NCBI RefSeq assembly: GCF_904061905.1
Contig: NZ_CAJFCI010000023.1
Span: forward strand, 1 to 64,000
Direction: 5' to 3'
From: Zestomonas carbonaria
GTDB lineage: Bacteria; Pseudomonadota; Gammaproteobacteria; Pseudomonadales; Pseudomonadaceae
DNA length: 64,000 bases
Position 1 is the stretch's first letter. The number at the start of each line of letters is the position of its first letter. A program made the translations under genes and the position numbers. Of the stretch, positions 41,993-50,100 are shown in pieces. The notes under the pieces are model-generated. The model was not told where the DNA came from and ran no database searches. It saw only the letters and a program-made list of their open reading frames with translations.

Positions 41993-42107
41993 GGCGCGTC
42001 TCCTCCGGCGGGATGCAAGCAGTCTGGCGCGCCTTGGCGGTTCCGGTGTTGCGCTGGATCAACGGTGCGACGGGAGGTACTGCCGATCCGTTCCCCTGGC
42101 GTGCCGC

Positions 42108-42551
42108 TCAGTGGCGGCGCAACTGGTAGAGCGCCTGGCTTTCGGCCACCACTTCGTCGCTGGCGTCGCGCAATTGCAGTTCGAGCGTGTAGTCGACCTT
42201 GCCGTGCAACTCGGCCTCGCGCTGGATGCGCTCGATCTCCTCGGCGGACAGCCGCGCCTCGACGTGGATGTCGCCGGTCGCCGGGCGGCGGAAGCGCAGG
42301 TTGAGTTCCTTGACGATGGGGTAGAAGCGCTCGTGGTCGAAACTGGTGGCGAACAGCGCGCCGCCGGGCACTTCGGCGAGGGTGAACAGGGCGCCGGCGT
42401 ACATGGTGCCGATGTGGTTCTCGTTGCCGGCCAGCGGGGCGCGCAGGCACACGTAGCCGGGCTCGAGCACTTCGGCCTTGAGGTTCATGCGCTTGACGAA
42501 GGCGATCTTCTCTTCGGTGAGGAGACGGGCAAGTTCGGCGGGCAGGGCCAT
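42108..42551 (-). CDS. YiiD/DUF4442-type thioesterase
   Basis: 147 aa hot-dog domain protein (MALPAELARLLTEEKIAFVKRMNLKAEV...). HIGTMYAGALFTLAEVPGGAL is the conserved N-H-G-like active region of acyl-CoA thioesterase-like DUF4442 proteins. ATG 42551 is taken because AGGG is at a good distance; an upstream in-frame ATG at 42575 is possible. Function on a specific acyl-CoA is not known. Confidence 0.83.
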   Translation of the reverse strand: MALPAELARLLTEEKIAFVKRMNLKAEVLEPGYVCLRAPLAGNENHIGTMYAGALFTLAEVPGGALFATSFDHERFYPIVKELNLRFRRPATGDIHVEARLSAEEIERIQREAELHGKVDYTLELQLRDASDEVVAESQALYQLRRH

Positions 42552-42659
42552 GGCGGGGTTCCCTTTCGTTGTCATTGTCGTCGTCCAGCCTAAACGTCCG
42601 GGTTGGCAAGGCAATGGCCGGAGCGCCTGCGGTGATTGACCGAAGCGCTCAGGCGCCCC

Positions 42660-44084
42660 TCATTCGTCCATCTCCGCTTCCAGCTTGCGGGCGCGGCGGC
42701 CGTCCTCGCCGGTGAGCTGGAGGAAAATCGCCGCCGCCAGCATGGTCAGCACGCCAACGCACAGGAAGGTGGCCTGGAAGGCGCCGAGCACGCTGCCGGT
42801 CCCGGCGTCGATGGGCGCGCTGAAACCGCCGAGCAGCGCCGCCGCGCAGGCCACGCCGAGGCTCAGCGAGAGCTGGGCGACCACCGACAGCAGGCTGTTG
42901 CCGCTGCTGGCCGAGCGGTCGTCGAGGTCGATCAGGGTGACGGTGTTCATCGCGGTGAATTGCAGCGAGTTGATACCGCCGAGGATGGCCAACTGGATCA
43001 GCAGCAGCCAGTAGGGATAGTGCGGCCCGGCCAGGGACAGGCTGGCCAGCCCGATGCCGAGCGCCAGGGTGTTGCCGGTCAGCACCGTGCGGTAGCCGAA
43101 CCGTTCGATCATCCGCCGCGCCAGGGACTTGGCGAGCATCGCCGCCAACGCCAGGGGGATCATGCTCATCCCCGCCTGGGCCGGCGAGTAGCCCAGCGCC
43201 ACCTGCAGCAGCAGCGGCACCAGGAACGGCAGGGCGCCGCTGCCGAGGCGGGCGAACAGGTTGCCGATGATGCCGACCGCGAAGGTGCGGGTGCGGAACA
43301 GGCCGGGGGCGAACAGCGGTGTCTCGATGCGCACCGCGCGCAGCCAGTAGGCGGCGAGGCAGGCCATGCCGGCGAACAGCAGGATCATTACGCGCAGGTG
43401 CGGCAGGTGCAGTTCGCCGAGTCCTTCCAGGGCGATGGTGATCAGCACCATGGCCGCGCCGAACAGCAGGAAACCGAGGCTGTCGAAACGGCTGCGCTCC
43501 GGGCCGCGCAGGTCGGGCATCAGGGTCAGTGCGGCGATGCAGCCGAGCAGGCCGACCGGCAGGTTGATCAGGAAGATCCAGTGCCAGCTTGCGTATTCCA
43601 CCAGCCAGCCGCCGAGGGTCGGGCCGATCAGCGGGCCGAGCAGGCCGGGGATGGTGATGAAGCTCATGATCCGCACCAGCTCGCTGCGCGGGTAGGCGCG
43701 CAGCACGGTCAGGCGGCCGACCGGCATCATCAGCGCGCCGCCGAGCCCCTGCACCACGCGGGCGGCCACCAGTTGGGTGAGGCTCGAGGACAGCGCGCAG
43801 AGCAGCGAGCCGATGCTGAACAGCAGGATTGCGCTGAAGAAGATCCGCCGTGTGCCGAAGCGGTCGGCGATCCAGCCCGAGGAGGGGATCAGCAGAGCCA
43901 CGGTGAGCATGTAGGAGATCACCACCGACTGCATGCGCAGCGGGTCTTCGGCGAGGTCGCGGGCCATCGCCGGCAGCGCGGTGTTGAGGATCGTGCCGTC
44001 GAGGGTCTGCATGAAGAAGGCGATCGCCACGATCCAGGGCAGCAGGCGGGCGGTGCGGGCGTCGAGCAGGAGCGGGCTGGGCAT
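42660..44084 (-). CDS. DHA2-family MFS multidrug exporter (MdtD-like)
   Basis: 474 aa, 13-14 predicted membrane helices. Motif A in GWIADRFGTRR and motif C-like GLLGPLIGPTLGGWLVEY are typical of DHA2 drug/proton antiporters. Start MPSPLLLDARTARLLPWIVAIAFFMQTLDGTILNTALP is the classic family N-terminus. No MFP or outer-membrane partner gene is adjacent. Probably exports a drug or biocide, substrate unknown. Confidence 0.88.
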   Translation of the reverse strand: MPSPLLLDARTARLLPWIVAIAFFMQTLDGTILNTALPAMARDLAEDPLRMQSVVISYMLTVALLIPSSGWIADRFGTRRIFFSAILLFSIGSLLCALSSSLTQLVAARVVQGLGGALMMPVGRLTVLRAYPRSELVRIMSFITIPGLLGPLIGPTLGGWLVEYASWHWIFLINLPVGLLGCIAALTLMPDLRGPERSRFDSLGFLLFGAAMVLITIALEGLGELHLPHLRVMILLFAGMACLAAYWLRAVRIETPLFAPGLFRTRTFAVGIIGNLFARLGSGALPFLVPLLLQVALGYSPAQAGMSMIPLALAAMLAKSLARRMIERFGYRTVLTGNTLALGIGLASLSLAGPHYPYWLLLIQLAILGGINSLQFTAMNTVTLIDLDDRSASSGNSLLSVVAQLSLSLGVACAAALLGGFSAPIDAGTGSVLGAFQATFLCVGVLTMLAAAIFLQLTGEDGRRARKLEAEMDE

Positions 44085-44120
44085 GACTATCCTTGGTACG
44101 GCTTCCTGGGGGCGTTGGGG

Positions 44121-44138
44121 CCGGGCTGCTCAGCCCGG
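44121..44138 (-). terminator. Short GC hairpin between the Nudix-like and DHA2 genes
   Basis: ccgggctg / cagcccgg, a perfect 8-bp palindrome with a 2-nt centre, in the 72-bp spacer. Plausible terminator for the Nudix-like gene on the minus strand. Confidence 0.45.
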
Positions 44139-44156
44139 CGCCGGGATCGGCAGGTG

Positions 44157-45101
44157 TCAGGCCATGCGAAACAGCTTCCGCGCCCGCTCCGCCAGGCGCT
44201 TGACCGGACCCTTGCGGCCGGTCGGCGGCAGGTTCTGCTGGGCCACCCAGTCCTTCCAGCGAATGCGTTCGTCGCGTACCAGCCAGCCGTCCTGCGGGGC
44301 GAAGCTTTCCGCCAGCCACAGGCCGCGGGTCGAGGCGGTCTTCAGCTTGCCGTTCTTCAGGGTGAACAGTTCGGCGGTGGGGCGGCCCTGTTCCAGTGGG
44401 ATCAGGTAGAGGTCGGGGTGGCGGCGGTCGAGGCGGGCGACCAGTTGGTCCTCCTCCAGGCGCTCGTCGACGTGCAGCAGGCTGAGGTGGCGGACTTCCT
44501 TGGGCAGTTCCAGGCGCAGGTCGTAGACCAGTTGCAGCGAGGCGGTCGGCAGGTGCACGTAGGCGCGCGGCCGCTCGAGCAGCGCCAGGTTGCCGCAGCG
44601 CACCTGGCGCGCCGAGCCGGACAGGGGGCTGAGGCGGAAGTGCACGCTTTCCCGGTAGCGCTGTACGCTCTGGTAGGGCGCCGGCAGCCAGGTGTCGCCG
44701 AAGCGGCCGCTGAGCCAGCCCTCCGGGGTTTCCAGCAGGCATTCCTCGGCGACCTCGTGGATCGCGGTGAGCAGCGGCAGGTTCAGCTCGTGGGCCGGCA
44801 CGTAGCCGGAGATCAGCTTGAGCACCACGTCGCCGCGATCTTCGCGGCGCTGGCGGACCAGTACCCAGTAGTCGCGGCCTTGCCAGCCCAGGGTCACGCG
44901 CACCGAAACGCCGAGATTGGCCAGTTCGGCGGCGAAATGCTCGGCATCGGCCACCTCGATAGGGCGGCGACGTTCGAGCATCTGGGTGAAATTCAACGGC
45001 CGGCCGAGGCTCTGGTAGCTCAGGCTTTCGGCGTTGGCCTCGACGAACAGCGGCAGTGTATGGAAGGTGCTGGGGGCCTTGCGGGCCAGGACTCTCGACA
45101 T
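44157..45101 (-). CDS. Conserved protein with a degenerate Nudix-like motif
   Basis: 314 aa soluble protein, not assigned to a function. Residues about 98-122 read SGYVPAHE...LLTAIHEVAEECLLE. This resembles the Nudix box G-x5-E-x7-RE-U-x-EE-x-G-U, but with a 9-residue spacer and His for Arg, and the final Gly missing, so hydrolase activity is doubtful. The remainder has no transmembrane segment or signal peptide. Homologues are common in Pseudomonas. It is followed by a GC hairpin and preceded by the aldo/keto reductase gene. Confidence 0.7.
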   Translation of the reverse strand: MSRVLARKAPSTFHTLPLFVEANAESLSYQSLGRPLNFTQMLERRRPIEVADAEHFAAELANLGVSVRVTLGWQGRDYWVLVRQRREDRGDVVLKLISGYVPAHELNLPLLTAIHEVAEECLLETPEGWLSGRFGDTWLPAPYQSVQRYRESVHFRLSPLSGSARQVRCGNLALLERPRAYVHLPTASLQLVYDLRLELPKEVRHLSLLHVDERLEEDQLVARLDRRHPDLYLIPLEQGRPTAELFTLKNGKLKTASTRGLWLAESFAPQDGWLVRDERIRWKDWVAQQNLPPTGRKGPVKRLAERARKLFRMA

Positions 45102-45132
45102 CTCTGCTCCTTGGCTGGCCGTCGTGCGGCCC

Positions 45133-45945
45133 TTAGGGTCTGGTTCTGATCACGTTTGCGGCGGTCGCGACATTATGGGCCAGATGCAACGGGTTGATGG
45201 TTCCGACTATCGCGGCGCCGACAGCGGGGTGGCCGAACACCAGTTCGAAGCTGGCGCGCACCGGATCGACGCCGGGCGCCAGGCAGGCGTGCCCGCTGGC
45301 CAGCGCCTTCTTGATCAGGATGCCCTTGCCGTGGGCGGCGGCGTAGTCCAGCACCGGGCGTTCGGCCTGTTCGTTGAGGTTGTAGGTGACCATCGCGCAG
45401 TCCCCGTCGCGCAGGGCCAGCAGGCCGCCGTCGACGGTCTTGCCGGAGAAGCCGAAGGCGCGGATCTTGCCCTCGGCCTTCAGCGCGGCGAGGGTCGGGT
45501 AGACCTCGGTGTTCTCCAGCACGGCCAGGTCGTTGCCGTCCGAATGTACCAGCAGCAGGTCGAGATGATCGGTCTCCAGGCGTTGCAGGCTGCGCTCCAC
45601 CGAGCGGCGGGTATGCGCGGCGGAGAAGTCGAAGTGCGAAAGGCCGTTCTCGAACTCCTCGCCGACCTTGCTGACGATCACCCAGTACTGGCGCTGGCCG
45701 CGCAGCAGCGGGCCGAGGCGTTCCTCGCTGCGCCCGTAGGCCGGCGCGGTGTCGAGCAGGTTGATGCCGAGTTCGCGGGCCAGGTCGAGCAGCGCGCGGG
45801 CGGCCTGGTCGTCGGGGATGGTGAAGCCGTTGGGGTACTTCACGCCTTGGTCGCGGCCGAGCTTGACGGTGCCCAGGCCGAGCGGGGAGATCGTCAGGCC
45901 GGTATCGCCCAGCGGGCGGTGCAGGTCGTGCAGGGTCTCGTTCAT
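45133..45945 (-). CDS. Aldo/keto reductase
   Basis: 270 aa TIM-barrel oxidoreductase, start MNETLHDLHRPLGDTGLTIS. The family residues are partly visible: LLDTAPAYGRSEERLG carries the Asp and Tyr of the catalytic tetrad, VSKVGEEFE carries the Lys and LLLVHSDGND the His-like position. Likely NADPH-dependent reduction of an aldehyde or ketone; substrate unknown. Its start overlaps the upstream FAD enzyme stop (ATGA), so the two form an operon. Confidence 0.88.
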   Translation of the reverse strand: MNETLHDLHRPLGDTGLTISPLGLGTVKLGRDQGVKYPNGFTIPDDQAARALLDLARELGINLLDTAPAYGRSEERLGPLLRGQRQYWVIVSKVGEEFENGLSHFDFSAAHTRRSVERSLQRLETDHLDLLLVHSDGNDLAVLENTEVYPTLAALKAEGKIRAFGFSGKTVDGGLLALRDGDCAMVTYNLNEQAERPVLDYAAAHGKGILIKKALASGHACLAPGVDPVRASFELVFGHPAVGAAIVGTINPLHLAHNVATAANVIRTRP

Positions 45946-47117
45946 GGCAGCAGTTCCTCCCAGACCGGGCGGGCCAGCGGCGGGCGCGGCAGCTCCGGCA
46001 GCGGTGGCCGTTCGCCGGGCTGGATGCCGGCGCGCTCCAGGCTGGCCAGCACGCGGTCGGCGAAGTCCGGGGCCAGGGCCAGCTTGGTCGGCCAGCCCAC
46101 CAGCAGGCGGCCCTGCTCGGCGAGGAAGGCGTTGTCCGGGCGGACCAGGCCGGATTGCGCCGGCTCGGCGCGGTCCACGCGCAGGGTGGCGAAGCGTGCG
46201 TCGGAGAGGTCGATCCACGGCAGCAGGGCCGCCAGCTCCTTGCGCGCGGCGGCGATCTGCGCGGCTTCGTCGCGGGCCACCCCGTCCGCTTCGGCGATGT
46301 CACCGCCCAGGTACCAGACCCATTGGCCGTCGGCGGCCGGGTGGCTGGTCACGGTGATCCGTGGCTTCGGTCCGCCGCCCAGGCAATGGGCGTACAGCGG
46401 CTTCAGCCCGGCGCCCTTGACCAGCACCATGTGCAGCGGGCGGCGCTGCTGGGCCGGCTGGCGCAGGTCGAGCCCGGCCAGCAGCGCCTCGTTGCCGGCG
46501 CCGGCGCTGAGTACGATGCGCCGGGCGTGGATGTCGCGGCCATCGACGCGCAGGCCGACCAGTTCGTCGCCGTCACGCAGCGCTTCGATGTGCGAGCCGG
46601 CCAGCAGGCTGTCGCCGGCCAGCCCGGCGAGGCGGGCGATCAGGCTGGGCACGTCGAGCACCAGTTCGTTGAGGCGGTAGACCTTGCCCTTGAAGGCCGG
46701 GTCCTGCAGCGCCGGCGGCAGTCGTTCGCCCTTGACCTGGTCGACGCGGGTACGCATCGCCTTGCTGGCGAAGAAGCTGGTCAGGTTGCCGGCCAGGGTG
46801 CCCGGCGACCACAGGTAATGGGCGTCGGAGAGCAGGCGCACGCCGGACAGGTCCAGGTCGCCGCCGCCGGCCAGCGCCTCGCGCCAGCGCCGCGGCATAT
46901 CGCCGATCGCCTCGGCCGAGCCGGTCAGCGCGCCATGCAGGGCGTACTTGGCGCCGCCATGGATGATGCCCTGGGACTTGACGCTCTGCCCGCCGCCGAG
47001 GCTGGCGCTTTCCACCAGCAAGGTGGCGAAGCCCAGGCGACGCAGGCGCGCGTTCAGCCACAGGCCGGCGACGCCGCCGCCGATGATCAGCACGTCAGTG
47101 GAAAGGGCTTGGGGCAT
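45942..47117 (-). CDS. FAD-dependent oxidoreductase (DAO family)
   Basis: 391 aa flavoprotein with N-terminal VLIIGGGVAGLWLNARLRRLGF (GxGxxG) for FAD and a C-terminal region of the amino acid oxidase/DadA superfamily. It is cytosolic, with no signal peptide. The aldo/keto reductase is translationally coupled downstream; a joint oxidation-reduction role is possible but no substrate can be named. Confidence 0.85.
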   Translation of the reverse strand: MPQALSTDVLIIGGGVAGLWLNARLRRLGFATLLVESASLGGGQSVKSQGIIHGGAKYALHGALTGSAEAIGDMPRRWREALAGGGDLDLSGVRLLSDAHYLWSPGTLAGNLTSFFASKAMRTRVDQVKGERLPPALQDPAFKGKVYRLNELVLDVPSLIARLAGLAGDSLLAGSHIEALRDGDELVGLRVDGRDIHARRIVLSAGAGNEALLAGLDLRQPAQQRRPLHMVLVKGAGLKPLYAHCLGGGPKPRITVTSHPAADGQWVWYLGGDIAEADGVARDEAAQIAAARKELAALLPWIDLSDARFATLRVDRAEPAQSGLVRPDNAFLAEQGRLLVGWPTKLALAPDFADRVLASLERAGIQPGERPPLPELPRPPLARPVWEELLP

Positions 47118-47336
47118 GGTGGACCGTCCGGCTGGATATACAGGCCGGCAAGTATATCTTGGTACCGTTCCGCGTACCTTGCGGGAGCGTTTTCTGGGTC
47201 CCCGCGTTCGCGGGGATGACGGTTGGGCGCCGGGGGGGCGGGCGTCCGAGCCGGGAATTCAGTCCGTAGGGTGCGCCGTGCGCGCCGGGAAGATCGGTGC
47301 CTCAATCCTTTCGGTGCGCGCGCACCCTACATGAAC
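47118..47336. other. Intergenic stretch with palindromic repeats
   Basis: No gene seen. It holds ccgcgttcgcgggg (47199-47212) and a larger inverted repeat gtagggtgcgc (47266-47276) / gcgcaccctac (47320-47330) next to the SMR gene's stop codon. Confidence 0.7.
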
Positions 47337-47669
47337 CTAGTGCCCGGTGCTGCTGGAGAACATATTGATCACCACCACTCCGCTGATGATCAGGCCGATG
47401 CCCAGCATGGCCGGCAGGTCCAGGCGCTGGCCGTAGAGGAACAGCGCGGCGATGCTGACCAGGACGATGCCGAGCCCGGACCAGATGGCGTAGACGATGC
47501 CCACCGGCAGGCTGCGCATGACCAGGATCAGCATCCAGAAGGCGATCGCGTAGCCGACGATCACCAGCAGCAGCGGCAGCGGTGTGGAGAGGCCCTTGAC
47601 CGCTTTCAGCGAGCTGGTGGCGACCACTTCGGCGGCGACGGCGATGGCGAGGTAGGCGTATGGGGTCAT
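47337..47669 (-). CDS. Small multidrug resistance transporter (EmrE/Qac type)
   Basis: 110 aa, four membrane helices. Glu14 in AIAVAAEVVATSSLK is the essential proton/drug residue, and PVGIVYAIWSGLGIVLVS is the Qac/EmrE signature with the conserved Trp. Acts as an antiparallel dimer exporting quaternary ammonium and similar cations. Divergent from a LysR gene 92 bp away, which probably controls it. Confidence 0.93.
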   Translation of the reverse strand: MTPYAYLAIAVAAEVVATSSLKAVKGLSTPLPLLLVIVGYAIAFWMLILVMRSLPVGIVYAIWSGLGIVLVSIAALFLYGQRLDLPAMLGIGLIISGVVVINMFSSSTGH

Positions 47670-47730
47670 GGCTGGGCTCCAGAAACTCTGCCGCGGATTC
47701 TAGGCATCCTGGCGATGAGGTAAAGTGACT

Positions 47731-47753
47731 ACCTATCTGTCTGGAAGATAGGT
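47731..47753. promoter_or_regulatory. Candidate LysR operator in the SMR/LysR spacer
   Basis: A perfect 8-bp inverted repeat acctatct-(7 nt)-agataggt sits in the divergent 92-bp spacer, ending 8 bp before the LysR ATG. LysR boxes commonly are such dyads; autoregulation and control of the SMR gene are inferred. Confidence 0.6.
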
Positions 47754-47761
47754 TGAACGCC

Positions 47762-48646
47762 ATGCAATGGAACCTCGAACAACTGCGCCTGTTCGTCAGC
47801 GTCGCCGAGCTCCGCTCGTTCTCGGCGGTGGCGCGTGAGTCGCGGCGCGCGCAGTCGGCGGTGAGCCAGGCCATCGCCCTGCTCGAAGCCGACCTCGGTG
47901 TGCTGCTGTTCGAGCGCAGCAGCGGTCGCCAGCCACAGCTCACCGAGGCCGGCGCGGCGTTGCTGGAGGAGGCGAGGGCCGTGCTGCAGCAATGCGAGCG
48001 CCTGGAAGGACGGGCACTGGGGCTGGCGCGTGGCGAGGAAGCGCGCCTGCGCCTGGCCCAGGACGAGGCGATGCCCTACCAGCCGGTGCTCGTCAGCCTG
48101 GAGGCGCTGGCACGGGCCTTTCCGCTGCTCGAAGTGCAACTGGCCAGCGGTGCCCAGGGCGACGTGGCGCGCAAGCTGCTGGAACGGCGTGCCGACCTCG
48201 GCCTGCTGTTCCACCACGAGCACATGCCCGCCGAGCTGGAGCGCCAGCGGCTGGGCTCCATCGAGATGGTCACGGTATGCGGCGCCGGTCATCCGCTGGC
48301 CACGCAGGCTTATGTCGAACGGCAGCGGCTGGCCCGGCACCGCCAGTTGCTGATGGCGCCCCAGGGCAACCGCTATCCCGGCGGCGAGCAGATCAGCCCG
48401 CTGGTGTGGCGTGCCGACAGCTTCTACGCCATGGCCGAGCTGGTGATGCGCGACCTCGGCTGGGCCTGGCTGCCGCGCCACGTGGCGCGCTACCCGGCCT
48501 ACCAGGGGCAACTGGTGGAGTTGCGCAGCGACTGGACGCCGCCGCCGCTGGTGGTGGAACTGGTGTGCCGCCGCGACGAGAACCTCGGGCCGGCGGCCAA
48601 CTGGCTGGCTGATTGTCTGGCGCGAGAGTTGTTGGCACAGACCTGA
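47762..48646 (+). CDS. LysR-family transcriptional regulator
   Basis: 294 aa. The N-terminal HTH reads MQWNLEQLRLFVSVAELRSFSAVARESRRAQSAVSQAIALLEADLG; the C-terminal effector domain follows. ATG 47762 is taken in preference to the TTG at 47753, since the protein begins MQWNLEQLRLF and the TTG overlaps the inverted repeat. Divergent from the SMR drug transporter, the most likely target. The LysR stop lies 57 bp before waaA. Confidence 0.9.
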   Translation: MQWNLEQLRLFVSVAELRSFSAVARESRRAQSAVSQAIALLEADLGVLLFERSSGRQPQLTEAGAALLEEARAVLQQCERLEGRALGLARGEEARLRLAQDEAMPYQPVLVSLEALARAFPLLEVQLASGAQGDVARKLLERRADLGLLFHHEHMPAELERQRLGSIEMVTVCGAGHPLATQAYVERQRLARHRQLLMAPQGNRYPGGEQISPLVWRADSFYAMAELVMRDLGWAWLPRHVARYPAYQGQLVELRSDWTPPPLVVELVCRRDENLGPAANWLADCLARELLAQT

Positions 48647-48702
48647 GCCGCCGTTCGTCGCAGGCTCGACTCGCCCAGGGGCGCCCCCTAAACTGCCGGC
48701 CC

Positions 48703-49971
48703 ATGAATCGACACCTCTATACCCTGCTGTTCCACCTCGGCCTGCCGCTGGTCGGCCTGCGCCTGTTCCTCCGCTCGCGCAAGGCGCCGGCTTATGCCAG
48801 GCGCATCGGCGAGCGCTTCGCCAGCGGGCTGCCGGTGCTCGAGCCCGGTGGCATCTGGGTGCATGCCGTCTCGGTGGGCGAGAGCATCGCCGCCGCGCCG
48901 ATGGTGCGCGCGCTGCTCGAACGCCATCCGGAGCTGCCGATCACCATCACCTGCATGACCCCGACCGGTTCCGAGCGCATCCAGGCGCTGTTCGGCGATC
49001 GCGTGCAGCATTGCTACCTGCCCTACGACCTGCCCTGGGCGGCCGGGCGTTTCCTCGACCGCATCCGGCCGAAGCTGGCGGTGATCATGGAAACCGAACT
49101 GTGGCCCAACCATATCCACCAGTGCGCGAAGCGGGGCATCCCGGTGGCCCTGGCCAATGCGCGGTTGTCCGAGCGTTCGGCGCGCGGCTATGCGCGCTTC
49201 GCCGGGCTGACCCGGCCGATGCTCGGCGAGCTGAGCTGGCTGGCGGTGCAGACCGAGGTCGAGGCCGAGCGCTTCCGCCAACTGGGGGCGCGGCCCGAGC
49301 GGGTGACGGTGACCGGCTCGATCAAGTTCGACCTGCATATCGATCCGACCCTGACCGAGCGCGCCACCGCCCTGCGCGCGGAGTGGGGGATAGATGGCCG
49401 GCCGGTGTGGATCGCCGCCAGCACCCATGCCGGCGAGGACGAGATCGTCCTCGATGCCCACCGCCAGTTGCTCGACCGGCATCCCGACGCGTTGCTGATC
49501 CTGGTGCCACGCCATCCGGAGCGCTTCGCCGGCGTCCATGAGCTGTGCCGCCAGCGCAACTTCGCCACCCGGCGCCGTTCCACCGGCGAGACGGTGGACG
49601 GGCAGACCCAGGTGCTGCTCGGCGACACCATGGGCGAGTTGCTGTTCCTCTATGCCTTGGCCGACCTGGCTTTCGTCGGCGGCAGCCTGGTGGCCAACGG
49701 CGGCCACAACCTGCTGGAGCCGGCGGCCCTCGGCAAGCCGGTGCTGAGCGGACCGCACCTGTTCAACTTCCTGGAGATCGCCGCGCAATTGCGCGAGGCC
49801 GGCGCGCTGCTGGAGGTCGAGGAGGCCCCGGCACTGGCCGAGGCTCTGCTGCGCCTGTGGGCCGAACCGGCCAGCGCGCAGTCGATGAGCGACGCCGGCC
49901 TGTCGGTGCTGCGCGCCAACCAGGGGGCGCTGGAACGGCTGCTGGGCGGCCTGGACCGCCTGCTTGTGTAG
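48703..49971 (+). CDS. waaA: Kdo transferase (3-deoxy-D-manno-octulosonic acid transferase)
   Basis: Adds Kdo residues to lipid IVA in LPS core assembly at the inner membrane; 422 aa. N-terminal membrane helix, then IWVHAVSVGES (catalytic Glu about residue 60), IMETELWPN and a C-terminal nucleotide-sugar fold with GGHNLLEPA. ATG 48703 gives the usual N-terminus MNRHLYTLLFHLGLPLVG. A terminator follows. The downstream gene is convergent TolC. Confidence 0.96.
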   Translation: MNRHLYTLLFHLGLPLVGLRLFLRSRKAPAYARRIGERFASGLPVLEPGGIWVHAVSVGESIAAAPMVRALLERHPELPITITCMTPTGSERIQALFGDRVQHCYLPYDLPWAAGRFLDRIRPKLAVIMETELWPNHIHQCAKRGIPVALANARLSERSARGYARFAGLTRPMLGELSWLAVQTEVEAERFRQLGARPERVTVTGSIKFDLHIDPTLTERATALRAEWGIDGRPVWIAASTHAGEDEIVLDAHRQLLDRHPDALLILVPRHPERFAGVHELCRQRNFATRRRSTGETVDGQTQVLLGDTMGELLFLYALADLAFVGGSLVANGGHNLLEPAALGKPVLSGPHLFNFLEIAAQLREAGALLEVEEAPALAEALLRLWAEPASAQSMSDAGLSVLRANQGALERLLGGLDRLLV

Positions 49972-49978
49972 TAGCTTC

Positions 49979-50016
49979 GTAGGATGGGTCGAGGGGCGTA
50001 GCGACGATACCCATCG
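49979..50016. repeat. GTAGGATGGGT-type repeat, copy 3 (divergent)
   Basis: gtaggatgggtcgagg...gatacccatc, a looser palindrome of the same family found after gltD and hemE. Confidence 0.6.
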
Positions 50017-50068
50017 AGCCTGTGCCGATGGATGAGCCCGACGTGCGCACCCTACCCGCCGCACCATG

Positions 50069-50097
50069 AAAAAGCCCGACTGGACGTCGGGCTTTTT
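50069..50097. terminator. Bidirectional terminator between waaA and the TolC gene
   Basis: aaaaagcccgac-tggac-gtcgggcttttt: a 12-bp stem with T/A tails on both sides, serving two convergent genes. Confidence 0.92.
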
Positions 50098-50100
50098 CGT

